Assembly: GCA_029257805.1 (NCBI GenBank)
Contig: JARIAR010000004.1
Span: 1-64,000, forward strand
Direction: 5' to 3'
DNA from: Blautia sp.
GTDB taxonomy: Bacteria > Bacillota > Clostridia > Lachnospirales > Lachnospiraceae
Length of the DNA: 64,000 nt
Under the pieces are notes generated by a model that was not told the DNA's origin, did no database searches, and saw only the letters and a program-made list of their open reading frames with translations. Below are positions 10,116 to 20,420 of this stretch, one piece after another; the stretch's first letter is position 1; the number at the start of each line of letters is the position of its first letter. A program made the translations under genes and the position numbers.

Positions 10116-11654
10116 TTATTCTCCTTTATCTGATTTTACAATACGAGACATTATCAGTTCCTGGGTTGCCTCTTCCCGATCAATTTCACCCACGATCCTG
10201 CCCTCGTTCATAATATAGATTCTGTCGGACATTCCAAGAATTTCCGGAAGTTCTGAAGAAATCATGATAACAGACTTTCCAGCTGCTACAAGATCATTGA
10301 TGATGCAGTAAATTTCATACTTTGCACCAACATCTATTCCTCGTGTAGGTTCATCAAGAATCAATATATCCGGCTCGGCAAACATCCATTTTGCCAGAAG
10401 CACCTTTTGCTGATTACCACCACTTAAATTTCCCACATTTTGTTCTACAGACGGGCATTTTGTATGAAGTTTCTGCCTGTACTCTTCTGCCACTGCAAAT
10501 TCCTTATCTCCATCAATCACCCGGTTATGACTGACATTTTTCATATTTGCAAGAGAAGTATTCATTTTAATGGATTTGGAAAGAATCAGTCCATTTCCTT
10601 TTCGATCCTCTGTTACATAAGCCAGATGGTTATCTATGGCTCCCTGTACCGAATTCAAATGTACTTCTTTTCCATTAATAAAAATCTGTCCTGAAATTTT
10701 TGTGCCATAACTTTTTCCGAAAATGCTCATGGCAAGTTCTGTCCGCCCAGCTCCCATAAGTCCGGAAATTCCCACAACTTCTCCTTTATGTACTTTAAAG
10801 GAAACATTATCCACTACTTTTCTTTCGGAATAGAGTGGATGATATACATTCCAGTCTTTTACTTCCATGGCAAGCTCACTGCTTATTGCACTTTCTCTTT
10901 TCGGGAAACGATCTGTAAGTTCACGTCCTACCATTCCCTGAATAATACGCTGTTCGGAAATTTTATCTTTTTTCTTATCAAGCGTTTCAATCGTTGACCC
11001 ATCCCGTATAACGGTAATTTTATCTGCCACATATGCAATTTCATTTAATTTGTGGGAAATAATAATGGAAGTCATACCGTTTTCTTTAAATTTTAAAAGC
11101 AATTCCAAAAGTGCTTTTGAATCATCTTCATTTAAAGATGCTGTTGGCTCGTCTAAAATTAAAAGTTTTGCATGTTTTGCAAGGGCTTTTGCAATTTCTA
11201 CAAGCTGCTGTTTTCCTACCCCAATATCCTTGATCAAAGTTCTGGAAGACTCTTCCAGTCCTACTATTTTCAAATATTTATCGGCTTCCCCGTATGTTTC
11301 GTTCCAGTTGATGGAAAAAGATTTTCCTTTCTCATTTCCCAGATACATATTTTCCCCAATTGTCATATAGGGAATCAGGGCAAGCTCCTGATGAATGATT
11401 ACGATTCCTTTTTCTTCACTATCTTTAATATTACTAAATTTGCAGATTTCGCCATTATAAATAATATTGCCTTCATATGACCCATAGGGATAAATACCAC
11501 TTAATACGTTCATCAACGTTGATTTTCCTGCACCATTTTCACCAACAAGTGCATGAATCTCCCCTTCTTCTACCTGAAGATTTACGTTGTCCAGTGCTTT
11601 TACACCTGGGAAAGTCTTGGTGATATTTTTCATTTCCAAAAGTATCTTAGCCAC
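10116..11654 (-). CDS. sugar ABC transporter ATP-binding protein (xylG/mmsA-like, two ABC domains)
   Basis: [65 protein letters not shown]. Confidence 0.93.
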   Translation of the reverse strand: MAKILLEMKNITKTFPGVKALDNVNLQVEEGEIHALVGENGAGKSTLMNVLSGIYPYGSYEGNIIYNGEICKFSNIKDSEEKGIVIIHQELALIPYMTIGENMYLGNEKGKSFSINWNETYGEADKYLKIVGLEESSRTLIKDIGVGKQQLVEIAKALAKHAKLLILDEPTASLNEDDSKALLELLLKFKENGMTSIIISHKLNEIAYVADKITVIRDGSTIETLDKKKDKISEQRIIQGMVGRELTDRFPKRESAISSELAMEVKDWNVYHPLYSERKVVDNVSFKVHKGEVVGISGLMGAGRTELAMSIFGKSYGTKISGQIFINGKEVHLNSVQGAIDNHLAYVTEDRKGNGLILSKSIKMNTSLANMKNVSHNRVIDGDKEFAVAEEYRQKLHTKCPSVEQNVGNLSGGNQQKVLLAKWMFAEPDILILDEPTRGIDVGAKYEIYCIINDLVAAGKSVIMISSELPEILGMSDRIYIMNEGRIVGEIDREEATQELIMSRIVKSDKGE

Positions 11655-11730
11655 CTAAATCCCCCTTGTCGTTTATGCAGGCGGAATAAACATCCGCCTG
11701 CTCATTTTTTCATGCTGCACTTCTTATGTT

Positions 11731-12798
11731 TTATTTAATCTGATCTTCTGTATAATATCCGGAATCCAGAAGCATAGCCTGATAGTTATCTTTTGTTACT
11801 ACAACCGGCTCACAAAGGTAGGAAGGAATTACTCCTGAACCATTATCATATGTTTCTGTATCGTTTACTTCTACCTCTTCTCCCTTCATAATGGCATCTA
11901 CCATTTTTACAACCTGAGAAGCAAGAGCACGTGTGTCTTTAAATACAGACATTGCCTGTTTCCCAGCCACAATATTCTTTACATTCGGGGTATCACAATC
12001 CTGTCCTGTAATCACAGGATATTCACCTGTATAAGCAGCTGCCAGTGCATTCTGTACACCTAATGCGGTGGAGTCGTTTGAACAAAGCACTGCATCAAGA
12101 TTTGTTCCATCTGCATAATTTCCTGCAATAATAGTATCCATTCTGTCCTGTGCTTTTGCACTGTCCCAATTCGGGGTTGCCACCTGTTCAAATTCTGTTT
12201 GTCCGGATTTTACAACAAGTTTTCCTTCATCAATGTATGGCTGCAGAACATCCATTGCGCCGCCAAAGAAAAAGTTACAGTTGTTATCACCAGGATCTCC
12301 TGTAAATAATTCAATATTAAAAGGGCCATCCTGATTTTCTAAATCAAGCGCTTCTACAAGATATTCGCCCTGTTTCTGTCCTACCATATAATTATCAAAT
12401 GTGGCATAATAAGAAACTGCATCGGAATTCATAAGAAGACGATCGTATGCAATAACCGGAATACCAGCTTCTTTTGCCTGTTTCAATGGTTCTCCAAGAC
12501 TGCTTCCGTCAATAGATGCTACAACCATAAGATCACATCCATTGGAAATCTGGTTTTCCAGCTGAGAAATCTGGGTACTTACATCATTAGAAGCATACTG
12601 AAGGTCAACTTCGTATCCGGCTTCCTCCAGTTCCTTTTTCATATTTTCTCCGTCCTGATTCCATCTCTGTAAATCTTTTGTAGGCATTGCAACGCCAATT
12701 ACCTTTTTTTCTTCTGCATGAACAGCGATACCAGAAACAGTCATCATGGAAGCTGCCATTGCCGCACACAGTAACACAGAAACTACTTTCTTTTTCAT
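11731..12798 (-). CDS. sugar ABC transporter substrate-binding protein (ChvE-like)
   Basis: Signal peptide MKKKVVSVLLCAAMAASMMTVSGIAVHAEE then IGVAMPTKDLQRWNQDGENMKKELEEAGYEVDLQYASND; periplasmic-binding family 1/4. Confidence 0.9.
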   Translation of the reverse strand: MKKKVVSVLLCAAMAASMMTVSGIAVHAEEKKVIGVAMPTKDLQRWNQDGENMKKELEEAGYEVDLQYASNDVSTQISQLENQISNGCDLMVVASIDGSSLGEPLKQAKEAGIPVIAYDRLLMNSDAVSYYATFDNYMVGQKQGEYLVEALDLENQDGPFNIELFTGDPGDNNCNFFFGGAMDVLQPYIDEGKLVVKSGQTEFEQVATPNWDSAKAQDRMDTIIAGNYADGTNLDAVLCSNDSTALGVQNALAAAYTGEYPVITGQDCDTPNVKNIVAGKQAMSVFKDTRALASQVVKMVDAIMKGEEVEVNDTETYDNGSGVIPSYLCEPVVVTKDNYQAMLLDSGYYTEDQIK

Positions 12799-12816
12799 TT
12801 TAAATCCTCCGTTTCT

Positions 12817-12830
12817 TTTATACGTTTACA
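12817..12830 (-). promoter_or_regulatory. candidate cre-like/operator element in the 5' UTR of the sugar-binding protein gene
   Basis: Minus strand TGTAAACGTATAAA, partial match to cre TGWAANCGNTNWCA, about 22 nt downstream of an extended -10 TGTTATATT (hexamer at 12853-12858). Confidence 0.35.
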
Positions 12831-12906
12831 TCACGTTTCCTTTTGTGATTTCAATATAACACAGCGGAATCTGGACTTACTTGGCAATATAGAAGAATTT
12901 TTAGTC

Positions 12907-12940
12907 AAAAATAAAAATGTCCTGCATAAAGCAAGACATT
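12907..12940 (-). terminator. intrinsic terminator downstream of the second sugar-binding protein gene
   Basis: Minus strand AATGTCTTGC-TTTAT-GCAGGACATT then TTTTATTTT. Confidence 0.8.
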
Positions 12941-12957
12941 TTTGTCACAAAAATTTA

Positions 12958-14034
12958 CTATTGACTTTTTTCTTTTTCCATAAAATGTACATTTAAATAT
13001 ACATCTTCTTTTCTGTGAAATCCTTTTCCTATAATTACCTCATCCATATTCTCTTTCGTAACAGCTACCGGCTCCAGAATTTTACCCGGAATCTGATACG
13101 TTCCATCGTTTACTTCTTCTGTCAGATCTTTTACTTTCTTTCCGCTGCCAAGACATACCGCATAATACGCAGCCTCTCGCGCCATGTCTTCAACAGATTT
13201 AAACGCTGTCATATACTGGGTTCCCTCTACAATTCTCTGACACGCAGCCAGATCTCCATCCTGCCCCACAATAACAACTTTTCCTGCAAGCTGCCGTTCT
13301 GCCAGAACCTGTACCACCTGACTTGCAATGTCATCGTTACCACACATGATTCCTTTTACATCCGGATATTTTTCCAGTCCCTCTTCTACATAAGAAACAG
13401 CTGATTCTGCAATCCATCCGTCACAATTCGCCTGATATACTATATTTAGCCCTGTTCCTTTTAATGTATTCATAAATCCTTCCCGCACCATTTTTACATT
13501 ATTATCCTCTGAGGCTCCCTCTATCATAAAGATATTTCCGCCTTCCGGAACTGCTTCCATAAGTGCATTGGCCATAAGTTCTCCCACTTTACAGCTATCA
13601 AAAGAAACATAAAGGTCTGTATCGGCATTTTCAATGAGACGGTCATAAGAAATCACAGAAATACCTGCATTTTTTGCTTTTTGGACCACTTCTGACAAAA
13701 CAGTACAGTCTCTGGCTATCACTACAATAACATCCATTTGTTTCTGAATAAAATATTCAATCTGTTTGATCTGTTCTTCTGCATTCCCCCCTGCATCCTG
13801 TACATTAACCTCTGCTCCCAGCCTTCTTGCTTCTGCCACAAAAACATCTCTGTCACGCATCCACCGTTCTATTACAAAAGAATCTACTGTAAGACCGATC
13901 TTCACGGTTTCCTCATTTTCTTCTACCGGCTCAAAAGCTTCCTTTTTCTTGTTTTTTCCATATCCGGAACAGCCTGTGCACAAAACAGCAACTGCCAAAA
14001 TACATGCCAGGAGGACTCTGTTTTTTCTTTTCAT
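12958..14034 (-). CDS. sugar-binding lipoprotein (xylose-binding-like)
   Basis: Lipobox VLCTGC; KIGLTVDSFVIERWMRDRDVFVAEARRLGAEVNVQDAGGNAEEQIKQIEYFI. Confidence 0.88.
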   Translation of the reverse strand: MKRKNRVLLACILAVAVLCTGCSGYGKNKKKEAFEPVEENEETVKIGLTVDSFVIERWMRDRDVFVAEARRLGAEVNVQDAGGNAEEQIKQIEYFIQKQMDVIVVIARDCTVLSEVVQKAKNAGISVISYDRLIENADTDLYVSFDSCKVGELMANALMEAVPEGGNIFMIEGASEDNNVKMVREGFMNTLKGTGLNIVYQANCDGWIAESAVSYVEEGLEKYPDVKGIMCGNDDIASQVVQVLAERQLAGKVVIVGQDGDLAACQRIVEGTQYMTAFKSVEDMAREAAYYAVCLGSGKKVKDLTEEVNDGTYQIPGKILEPVAVTKENMDEVIIGKGFHRKEDVYLNVHFMEKEKSQ

Positions 14035-15629
14035 ACCAACTTCTCCCTAAATTCACTTGGTGTAACACCCTCATATTTTTTGAAAATACGGCTAAAATAA
14101 TTAGGATCACTGTAACCGGATGCCGCACATATTTCTTTTATGGAAGCCTGGGAATTACAAAGCAGTTCTCTCGCTTTTTTCAAACGTGTTTCTGTAAGAT
14201 ATTCTATAAAATTCTTTCCTTCTTCCTGCTTAAAAAGCTTACTGAAATAATAAGGACTTATATCAAACTCTCTGGAAACTTCATCAAGAGAAATATCTTT
14301 CTGGAAATTTTCCTGAATATAAGCTTTCGCTTTCTCCACCACAGATCCAGCCTCATTCTCTTTTATATTTTCCATATTTGCACAAATCTGCTTTATTTTT
14401 CCTACAAACCATTCAAGAAGTTCTTCATAATTATAACAATTTTGTATTTCCCGAATATAAGTGCTCCTGTATCCAAATCCATAGCGGACACTTCCTGTAT
14501 GAAACGCTTTTCTTTCCAGTTCGATCACAAGTTCCAGCACTTTTACCTCTACTTCTTCCCGGATAATATCCGGCTGTGTAAGCATCCATTCAAAAAACTG
14601 TCTTGCGCAATTTACTGCTCCTGCTACATCTTTTGCCATTGCTCTCTGAAAATACCGCATTTCCAGTTCCTGCGGATATTCTCCGTCATACTTTTGAACA
14701 GTAGGAATATCTTCCATATGTACCACATGACTGCTTCCTTTTCGAAGGGCATACAATGCTTCCGAATAAGATTCTTTCATGGTTCCTCCAAACATCTGCA
14801 AACGCCCTATGCCGCACCGAAAATAACAGTCGATCCTGCTTTCCAGCTTGTGCACCATGTTTCTTGCCTCCATAAGAACTTCTACCCGTTCCTCATATGA
14901 CATATGCGCATTTGCATGCGGAACAAGAAGCACAATACGATTTCCCATGATGGGTCCTACAAGACATTTAAAAAATCCTTTGGCAATTTCCCGAAATCTG
15001 GAATAAAACCGATTGGCTTTTACACTTGCTCCTACTGCATTTGTAAGATTTCCATTTTCTTCTGCATCTCCGAACTCCACCACGATCATATAACCATATT
15101 CTTCCGTAATATTCAAAAGTTCTCTATAATGATCCTGATACGTCTGAAAATCATCCTGAAGAAGAAGATTATTAATATATCCGCTTTCTATCATTGGCAC
15201 AACTGTTTCCAGTTTCTCTCTGATTTTTAGATCATCACTTCTTTTCTTTCTCTCTTCCTCCACTTTATCCATTGCTTTGGTGCAGATTTCAATGATCGTC
15301 TTTTTATTTACAGGTTTCGTAATAAAATCCATAACTCCAAGATTTAATGCTTCCTTTGCGTAATGAAATTTATCGTATGCAGTGATCACGACGAAAATCA
15401 CAGATTTATTAAACTTCTGAATTTCCCGAATGGCCTGTATCCCATTAAGTCCCGGCATTTGAATATCCATAAAACATATGTCCGGTGGGCAGTTCTGGGC
15501 CAGCTCCACAACTGCACGTCCTGTCTTTGCACAATGAACCTCACACTCTTCTCCAAAACTTGACTCTATGATTCTTTTTAAAGCCTCCAGCATAATCCCT
15601 TCATCATCTGCCAGTAATATCCGATACAT
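14031..15629 (-). CDS. YesN-type response regulator (REC plus AraC HTH)
   Basis: MYRILLADDEGIMLEALKRII...DICFMDIQMPGLNGIQAIREIQ; C-terminal AraC HTH. Confidence 0.92.
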   Translation of the reverse strand: MYRILLADDEGIMLEALKRIIESSFGEECEVHCAKTGRAVVELAQNCPPDICFMDIQMPGLNGIQAIREIQKFNKSVIFVVITAYDKFHYAKEALNLGVMDFITKPVNKKTIIEICTKAMDKVEEERKKRSDDLKIREKLETVVPMIESGYINNLLLQDDFQTYQDHYRELLNITEEYGYMIVVEFGDAEENGNLTNAVGASVKANRFYSRFREIAKGFFKCLVGPIMGNRIVLLVPHANAHMSYEERVEVLMEARNMVHKLESRIDCYFRCGIGRLQMFGGTMKESYSEALYALRKGSSHVVHMEDIPTVQKYDGEYPQELEMRYFQRAMAKDVAGAVNCARQFFEWMLTQPDIIREEVEVKVLELVIELERKAFHTGSVRYGFGYRSTYIREIQNCYNYEELLEWFVGKIKQICANMENIKENEAGSVVEKAKAYIQENFQKDISLDEVSREFDISPYYFSKLFKQEEGKNFIEYLTETRLKKARELLCNSQASIKEICAASGYSDPNYFSRIFKKYEGVTPSEFREKLV

Positions 15630-17109
15630 CGCTTCTCCTCTCTGCCGGAATTGTCATAATAACCTCTGTTCCTTTTCCAGGCCCTTCACTGTATATCTCC
15701 ATAAGATGCTCTTTCTCATAATAAAGTTCCAACCGGCTAATTACATTATTCATTCCTATTCCTGTGGAATCTGCCTCATCTTCACCCTGGCATACTCTTC
15801 CTTCCAGAATATTTTCAATCTGCGATCCTGTCATACCTTTTCCATTATCCCGAATCCGGATTTTCACATTTTCTCCGCATTTTTCTACAAAAAGAGAAAT
15901 TTTTCCTTCCCATTCAATATCACGAATCCCATGCTGCACTGCATTTTCCACAACCGGTTGTAAAATCATACTTGGAATCCTTATAGTTTCCACAGTTTCA
16001 TCCACCTGTTTTGTAAAATGAATATCTCCTGCAAATCGTACATTTAAAATATAAATATAATTATCCACTGCATCGATTTCTTCTCCAAGGGTTGCATCCT
16101 CTTCCCCTTTTTTCACATTATACCGGAAAAAATCTGCCATTTTCTGTACAAAGATTCCTGTTTGTTCTGCATCTTCCATCATGGCAAGCTGTGCTCCTGC
16201 ATTTAAAGAATTAAAAAGAAAATGGGGATTGATCTGAGACTGCAGATATTTAAGCTGTGCTTCTTTTAAGTGATTTTCCATCAGCAGCTCTCTCTCCATC
16301 ATCTGCTGCTCCTTCTCCATACTTTCTCTGGTTTTTGTCATATAAATATCAAGACTTTCCACCATGGTATTAAATGCTCTTGTCACCGTTCCCAATTCGT
16401 CCCCTGCATCTGTTGAAGGCATTTTCACATTAAAATTCCCCTGTCCAACAAGTTCTGCTGTTTCCGCCATATTTTTAAGCGGCTCCACCATATCCCTTGT
16501 TACATAAATCACAAGGAAGAGTCCACATATTACAATCACAAACATAATAGCCATATTACTGATTTCCAGATATCTTAATACCTGTCTCAAAGAATCATAA
16601 CTCTTGGAGTTATTTTTAAACAATTGACTGTTTAGTTCCTTCATTACAGACTGTATATATCCGAAAATTTCAAGGGTTTCTTCATACTTCGCCTTATATT
16701 TTTCTACATTTCTTCCTCTTTTTGCAGTTACCGTCTCCCCGGTATGACTGAGATAAGTCTCTGACATCTGACGTATACTTCGTTCTAAAAGCTTAACCGA
16801 ATTATTTGTCTTTTCATTATTTAATTTTTCCAGAAGGTTTCTGTACTTTCCTTCACTCTGGTAATAATCCATCAGTGCTTCTGAACTTTTTACTTTCAAA
16901 TATTGATACATATTATCCTGAACATCGCTTAAAGACTCATCCAAAAGCGTCATATCCACATTGCTTGCATATACATTATCCAACTTTTTTATAGATCGGT
17001 TGATCTGCATATAAAAAGCCACATTCATAAAAAGAAGGAGACCGGCAATCGCCCCTACTTCAAAGATCAGCTTTGTGGTAAGCGCCAGATCTTTCCATTT
17101 TGTCTTCAT
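15604..17109 (-). CDS. LytS/YesM-type sensor histidine kinase
   Basis: TM, HAMP, SQINPHFLFNSLNAGAQLAMMED, C-terminal HATPase. Confidence 0.92.
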   Translation of the reverse strand: MKTKWKDLALTTKLIFEVGAIAGLLLFMNVAFYMQINRSIKKLDNVYASNVDMTLLDESLSDVQDNMYQYLKVKSSEALMDYYQSEGKYRNLLEKLNNEKTNNSVKLLERSIRQMSETYLSHTGETVTAKRGRNVEKYKAKYEETLEIFGYIQSVMKELNSQLFKNNSKSYDSLRQVLRYLEISNMAIMFVIVICGLFLVIYVTRDMVEPLKNMAETAELVGQGNFNVKMPSTDAGDELGTVTRAFNTMVESLDIYMTKTRESMEKEQQMMERELLMENHLKEAQLKYLQSQINPHFLFNSLNAGAQLAMMEDAEQTGIFVQKMADFFRYNVKKGEEDATLGEEIDAVDNYIYILNVRFAGDIHFTKQVDETVETIRIPSMILQPVVENAVQHGIRDIEWEGKISLFVEKCGENVKIRIRDNGKGMTGSQIENILEGRVCQGEDEADSTGIGMNNVISRLELYYEKEHLMEIYSEGPGKGTEVIMTIPAERRSDVSDITGR

Positions 17110-18125
17110 TGAAACATTCCTTTTTTCTTATATTTTTTTGCAGTATCCTGATCCACAAAACTGACATCTACATTATAATAGGAACTCACTCTTCCCTCTC
17201 TGCAGTATTCTGTAAGAGCTTTTACGCTATACATACCTAACTGCTTTGTATCTATGCGACAGGTCACCGGAATCAAACCTTTTTCCACTGCTTTCAACAC
17301 ATTTTCAGAAGTATAATAACCGATAATTTTTACACAACCCGCCATATTGTAATCGATCAGCGCCTGTCTTGCACACTCTGTTGTTTCTTCCTCCATGCAC
17401 ACAAGAATATCCGGCGGTCCGTTTTTATCCTGAAGGATATCTCTGATCGCCTCTTCTGTTTCAAACGTATCGGTTGACAGAAAATTTTTTGCTTCTATAT
17501 GTATTTTGTCAGGATCCGGCTCTTTTTTTAAAACTGCTTTACTAATTTGTGTATATATCTGATTCTGTGTAATATCATTTTGCGTCTGTCTTAAAAGGAT
17601 CAGGATATTCTCTGTGTTTTCATCCATGCATGCTGTCACCTGTTCTCCATATGCCACTCCAAGCTGATAATCACTTACTCCCACAAAACTCTGGGTGCTG
17701 CAATGAGGTGCATTTCCCATTATTGTCACAACGGGAATTCCCTTTTTCATCGCCTGGCTGATCTTCTCTTCCAGACCTTCTTCTCCGTTATACTCCAAAA
17801 TAATCCCGTCCACGTTTCCTGCGATGCTCATATTCATAAAATCAATTTTATCATATCCCGTCTCCCAGTCTTCTCCCCGCAGTTCTAAAAGAACGTTATC
17901 CGCTTCCGCTGTTTCTTTTCCACTTTTATAAACATCCTGCCAGAAAGTAGACTGCGGACTGCTTACGATCATTTCAAACTGATATTCATACCGCTTTTCC
18001 TCTTCTCCGGACAATCCGGATTCTCTCATAAGCCCGTTATAATATGCATTTTGTACAATGATTCCCAAGGCAAGAATCAACATTCCTCCTGCTGCAATCC
18101 TGACTCCTAGATTTTTCTTTTTCAT
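17106..18125 (-). CDS. membrane-anchored sugar-binding protein, probable sensory partner of the kinase (XylFII-like)
   Basis: N-terminal TM without lipobox; type 1 periplasmic-binding fold sequence; 4-nt overlap with the kinase gene. Confidence 0.8.
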   Translation of the reverse strand: MKKKNLGVRIAAGGMLILALGIIVQNAYYNGLMRESGLSGEEEKRYEYQFEMIVSSPQSTFWQDVYKSGKETAEADNVLLELRGEDWETGYDKIDFMNMSIAGNVDGIILEYNGEEGLEEKISQAMKKGIPVVTIMGNAPHCSTQSFVGVSDYQLGVAYGEQVTACMDENTENILILLRQTQNDITQNQIYTQISKAVLKKEPDPDKIHIEAKNFLSTDTFETEEAIRDILQDKNGPPDILVCMEEETTECARQALIDYNMAGCVKIIGYYTSENVLKAVEKGLIPVTCRIDTKQLGMYSVKALTEYCREGRVSSYYNVDVSFVDQDTAKKYKKKGMFQ

Positions 18126-18269
18126 ACTTTTCCCTTGCTTTCCATTTTCTCCTAATCCCCATTATAAAACAAAGATTCTGCCCTCACAATCCTGTATTTT
18201 TCAGTTTGCTTTTTTCTTCCATATTGGTTATACTTAAAAGTAAATTATATACAAAAGGAGCAATTGTTT

Positions 18270-18935
18270 ATGAACCGTATTTTCAATATGGATAACAAAT
18301 TTTTCACTTTTATGGGAAAAGTGGCAGATTTAATCATCCTGAATTTTTTATGTATCATTTGCTGTATCCCCATTGTTACTGCCGGTGCCTCTATTACAGC
18401 AATGTTTTATGTTACCATGAAAATGGTACGAAATGAGGAATCTTACATCACAAAAAACTTTTTTCATTCCTTTAAGCAAAACCTGAAACAATCCATCCTT
18501 ATTAACATAATTATGCTTTTGGCTTTCGGAGTACTGGTTGTAGATATCAGTCTCGTACGAAACATGAACGGCACTTTATATAAGGTTCTTTTCTATGTAT
18601 TCATGTTTATTTTATTTTTATATGCACTCTTATACTTATACCTCTATCCGGTACTTGCCAAATTCTATAACACAACCAAAAACCTTTTTGTAAATGCGTT
18701 TCTTATGTCCATACGTCATTTACCATATAGCTTTCTTATGATCATAATCAGTCTTCTGCCTGTCGGAATTTTCTTTATTCCCAGCCTGAGGATGCAGTCT
18801 TTACTTCTTATGCTTTCCTGCATGATTGGAGTTTCTTTGATTGCATACATAAACTCTTTCTTCTTTGTAAAAATTTTCGATCAGTATATTCCTGAAGAAG
18901 AAAAAGCGGATGACTCTGAAGAGGCTTCTTTATGA
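18270..18935 (+). CDS. YesL family protein (DUF624)
   Basis: MNRIFNMDNKFFTFMGKVADLIILNFLCIICCIPIVTAGASITAMFYVTMKM; AGGAG RBS upstream. Confidence 0.88.
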   Translation: MNRIFNMDNKFFTFMGKVADLIILNFLCIICCIPIVTAGASITAMFYVTMKMVRNEESYITKNFFHSFKQNLKQSILINIIMLLAFGVLVVDISLVRNMNGTLYKVLFYVFMFILFLYALLYLYLYPVLAKFYNTTKNLFVNAFLMSIRHLPYSFLMIIISLLPVGIFFIPSLRMQSLLLMLSCMIGVSLIAYINSFFFVKIFDQYIPEEEKADDSEEASL

Positions 18936-19870
18936 GCATAAAAAACTGGAACGGAAAACCATATCATTCTCTTGACTACATGTTAAAAGAACGCTTTGGA
19001 GAAAAAGTCTATAAAGTAACTTTAAATGGGGGAATGTCCTGTCCTAACCGTGATGGAAAACTCGGGACAGGAGGATGCATTTTCTGCAGTGCCGGCGGAA
19101 GCGGGGATTTTGCAGCAAAGCCTTCCCTTTCTATCACACAGCAGATAGAAAGTCAAATTGCGCTTATTTCCCAAAAACGTCCTATTCATAAATATATTGC
19201 CTATTTTCAGGCATATACGAATACATATGCACCTGTAGATTATCTGGAAAAAATCTTTTCAGAGGCAATTTCTCATCCTGATATTGTCGCCATATCAATT
19301 GGCACAAGACCGGACTGTCTGGGAGATGATATTATTTCTCTTCTTTCCCGTTTAAACCAAAAAAAACCTGTATGGATTGAACTTGGACTTCAGACAATGC
19401 ATGAGGACAGCGCCCGGTATATCCGAAGGGGATATCCTCTCACCTGTTTTGAATCGGCCGTATCCCGATTGCGCAGCCATAATATAGAAGTAATCGTACA
19501 TACGATCCTTGGACTTCCCCACGAAACTTCCGAAAATATACTGGCTACTATGGATTATCTGAATACTATGGATATTCAGGGCATCAAACTCCAGCTCTTA
19601 CATATACTAAAAGGTACTGATCTTGCTACAGATTACGAAAAAGGACTATTCACCGCCTTAGAAAAGGACGAATACCTAAATCTTGTAATGGATTGCCTTG
19701 AGCATCTGGATCCCCGTATTGTAATCCACCGTGTAACCGGGGATGGCCCCAAAGATCTTCTGATCGCACCTCTGTGGGCCAGCCGTAAAAGAGAAGTTCT
19801 GAATCTCCTTCACCACCGTATGAAGGAATGTCGAAGTTTTCAAGGCAAAATGTTTCTCTCTAACCCCTGA
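18932..19870 (+). CDS. TIGR01212 family radical SAM protein (YhcC-like)
   Basis: VTLNGGMSCPNRDGKLGTGGCIFCSAGGSGDFA; radical SAM cysteine cluster. Confidence 0.9.
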   Translation: MSIKNWNGKPYHSLDYMLKERFGEKVYKVTLNGGMSCPNRDGKLGTGGCIFCSAGGSGDFAAKPSLSITQQIESQIALISQKRPIHKYIAYFQAYTNTYAPVDYLEKIFSEAISHPDIVAISIGTRPDCLGDDIISLLSRLNQKKPVWIELGLQTMHEDSARYIRRGYPLTCFESAVSRLRSHNIEVIVHTILGLPHETSENILATMDYLNTMDIQGIKLQLLHILKGTDLATDYEKGLFTALEKDEYLNLVMDCLEHLDPRIVIHRVTGDGPKDLLIAPLWASRKREVLNLLHHRMKECRSFQGKMFLSNP

Positions 19871-19897
19871 TTTTCTTTCTTAAAGGAGGATACAAAA

Positions 19898-20410
19898 TTG
19901 GCAACACCATTTACGACTTACAAACTTATTGTACTGTATATGCTTAAACATTCCGAATCCTCTCTTACCAATTCTCAGATTTCCGAATTTATCCTGGATC
20001 GGGAATATACAAATTATTTTCATCTTCAACAGGCAATTTCCGAACTGGTAGAAGCGGAGCTAATCGAGAAACATACTTTATCCAATACTTCCTATTACTG
20101 TCTTACAGAAGATGGCAACAATACACTGTCTTATTTCGAAAAAGAACTTTCCTCTGACATTCGAAAAGAAGTAACAGAATACTTAAAATCTACCGGATAT
20201 GAGATGCAGCAACGCATCCTTACCCCTGCCGATTATTACGCTAACAGCCAGGGAAATTACGCAGTCCGCTGCCAGATCATTGAACGAAGCACCAGCCTTG
20301 TAGATCTGAATCTTGTTGCCCCAAATCTTGAGGCTGCAAAATCCATCTGTAAAAACTGGCCGGACAAATGTCAGGAAATTTACGCAAAAATAATGGAGGA
20401 GCTTTTATGA
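19898..20410 (+). CDS. DUF4364 family protein
   Basis: TPFTTYKLIVLYMLKHSESSLTNSQISEFILDREYTNYFHLQQAISELVEAELI; TTG start after AGGAGG. Confidence 0.8.
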   Translation: MATPFTTYKLIVLYMLKHSESSLTNSQISEFILDREYTNYFHLQQAISELVEAELIEKHTLSNTSYYCLTEDGNNTLSYFEKELSSDIRKEVTEYLKSTGYEMQQRILTPADYYANSQGNYAVRCQIIERSTSLVDLNLVAPNLEAAKSICKNWPDKCQEIYAKIMEELL

Positions 20411-20420
20411 TAGCTCCTCC
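20395..20420. terminator. bidirectional terminator overlapping both stop codons of convergent genes
   Basis: GGAGGAGCT-TTTATGAT-AGCTCCTCC with U-rich tails on both strands. Confidence 0.75.

Noticed and set aside
14004-14900. 298-aa plus-strand ORF
   Set aside because: Antisense to a well-supported response regulator; Phe/Ile/Cys-rich low-complexity translation with no recognisable domain.
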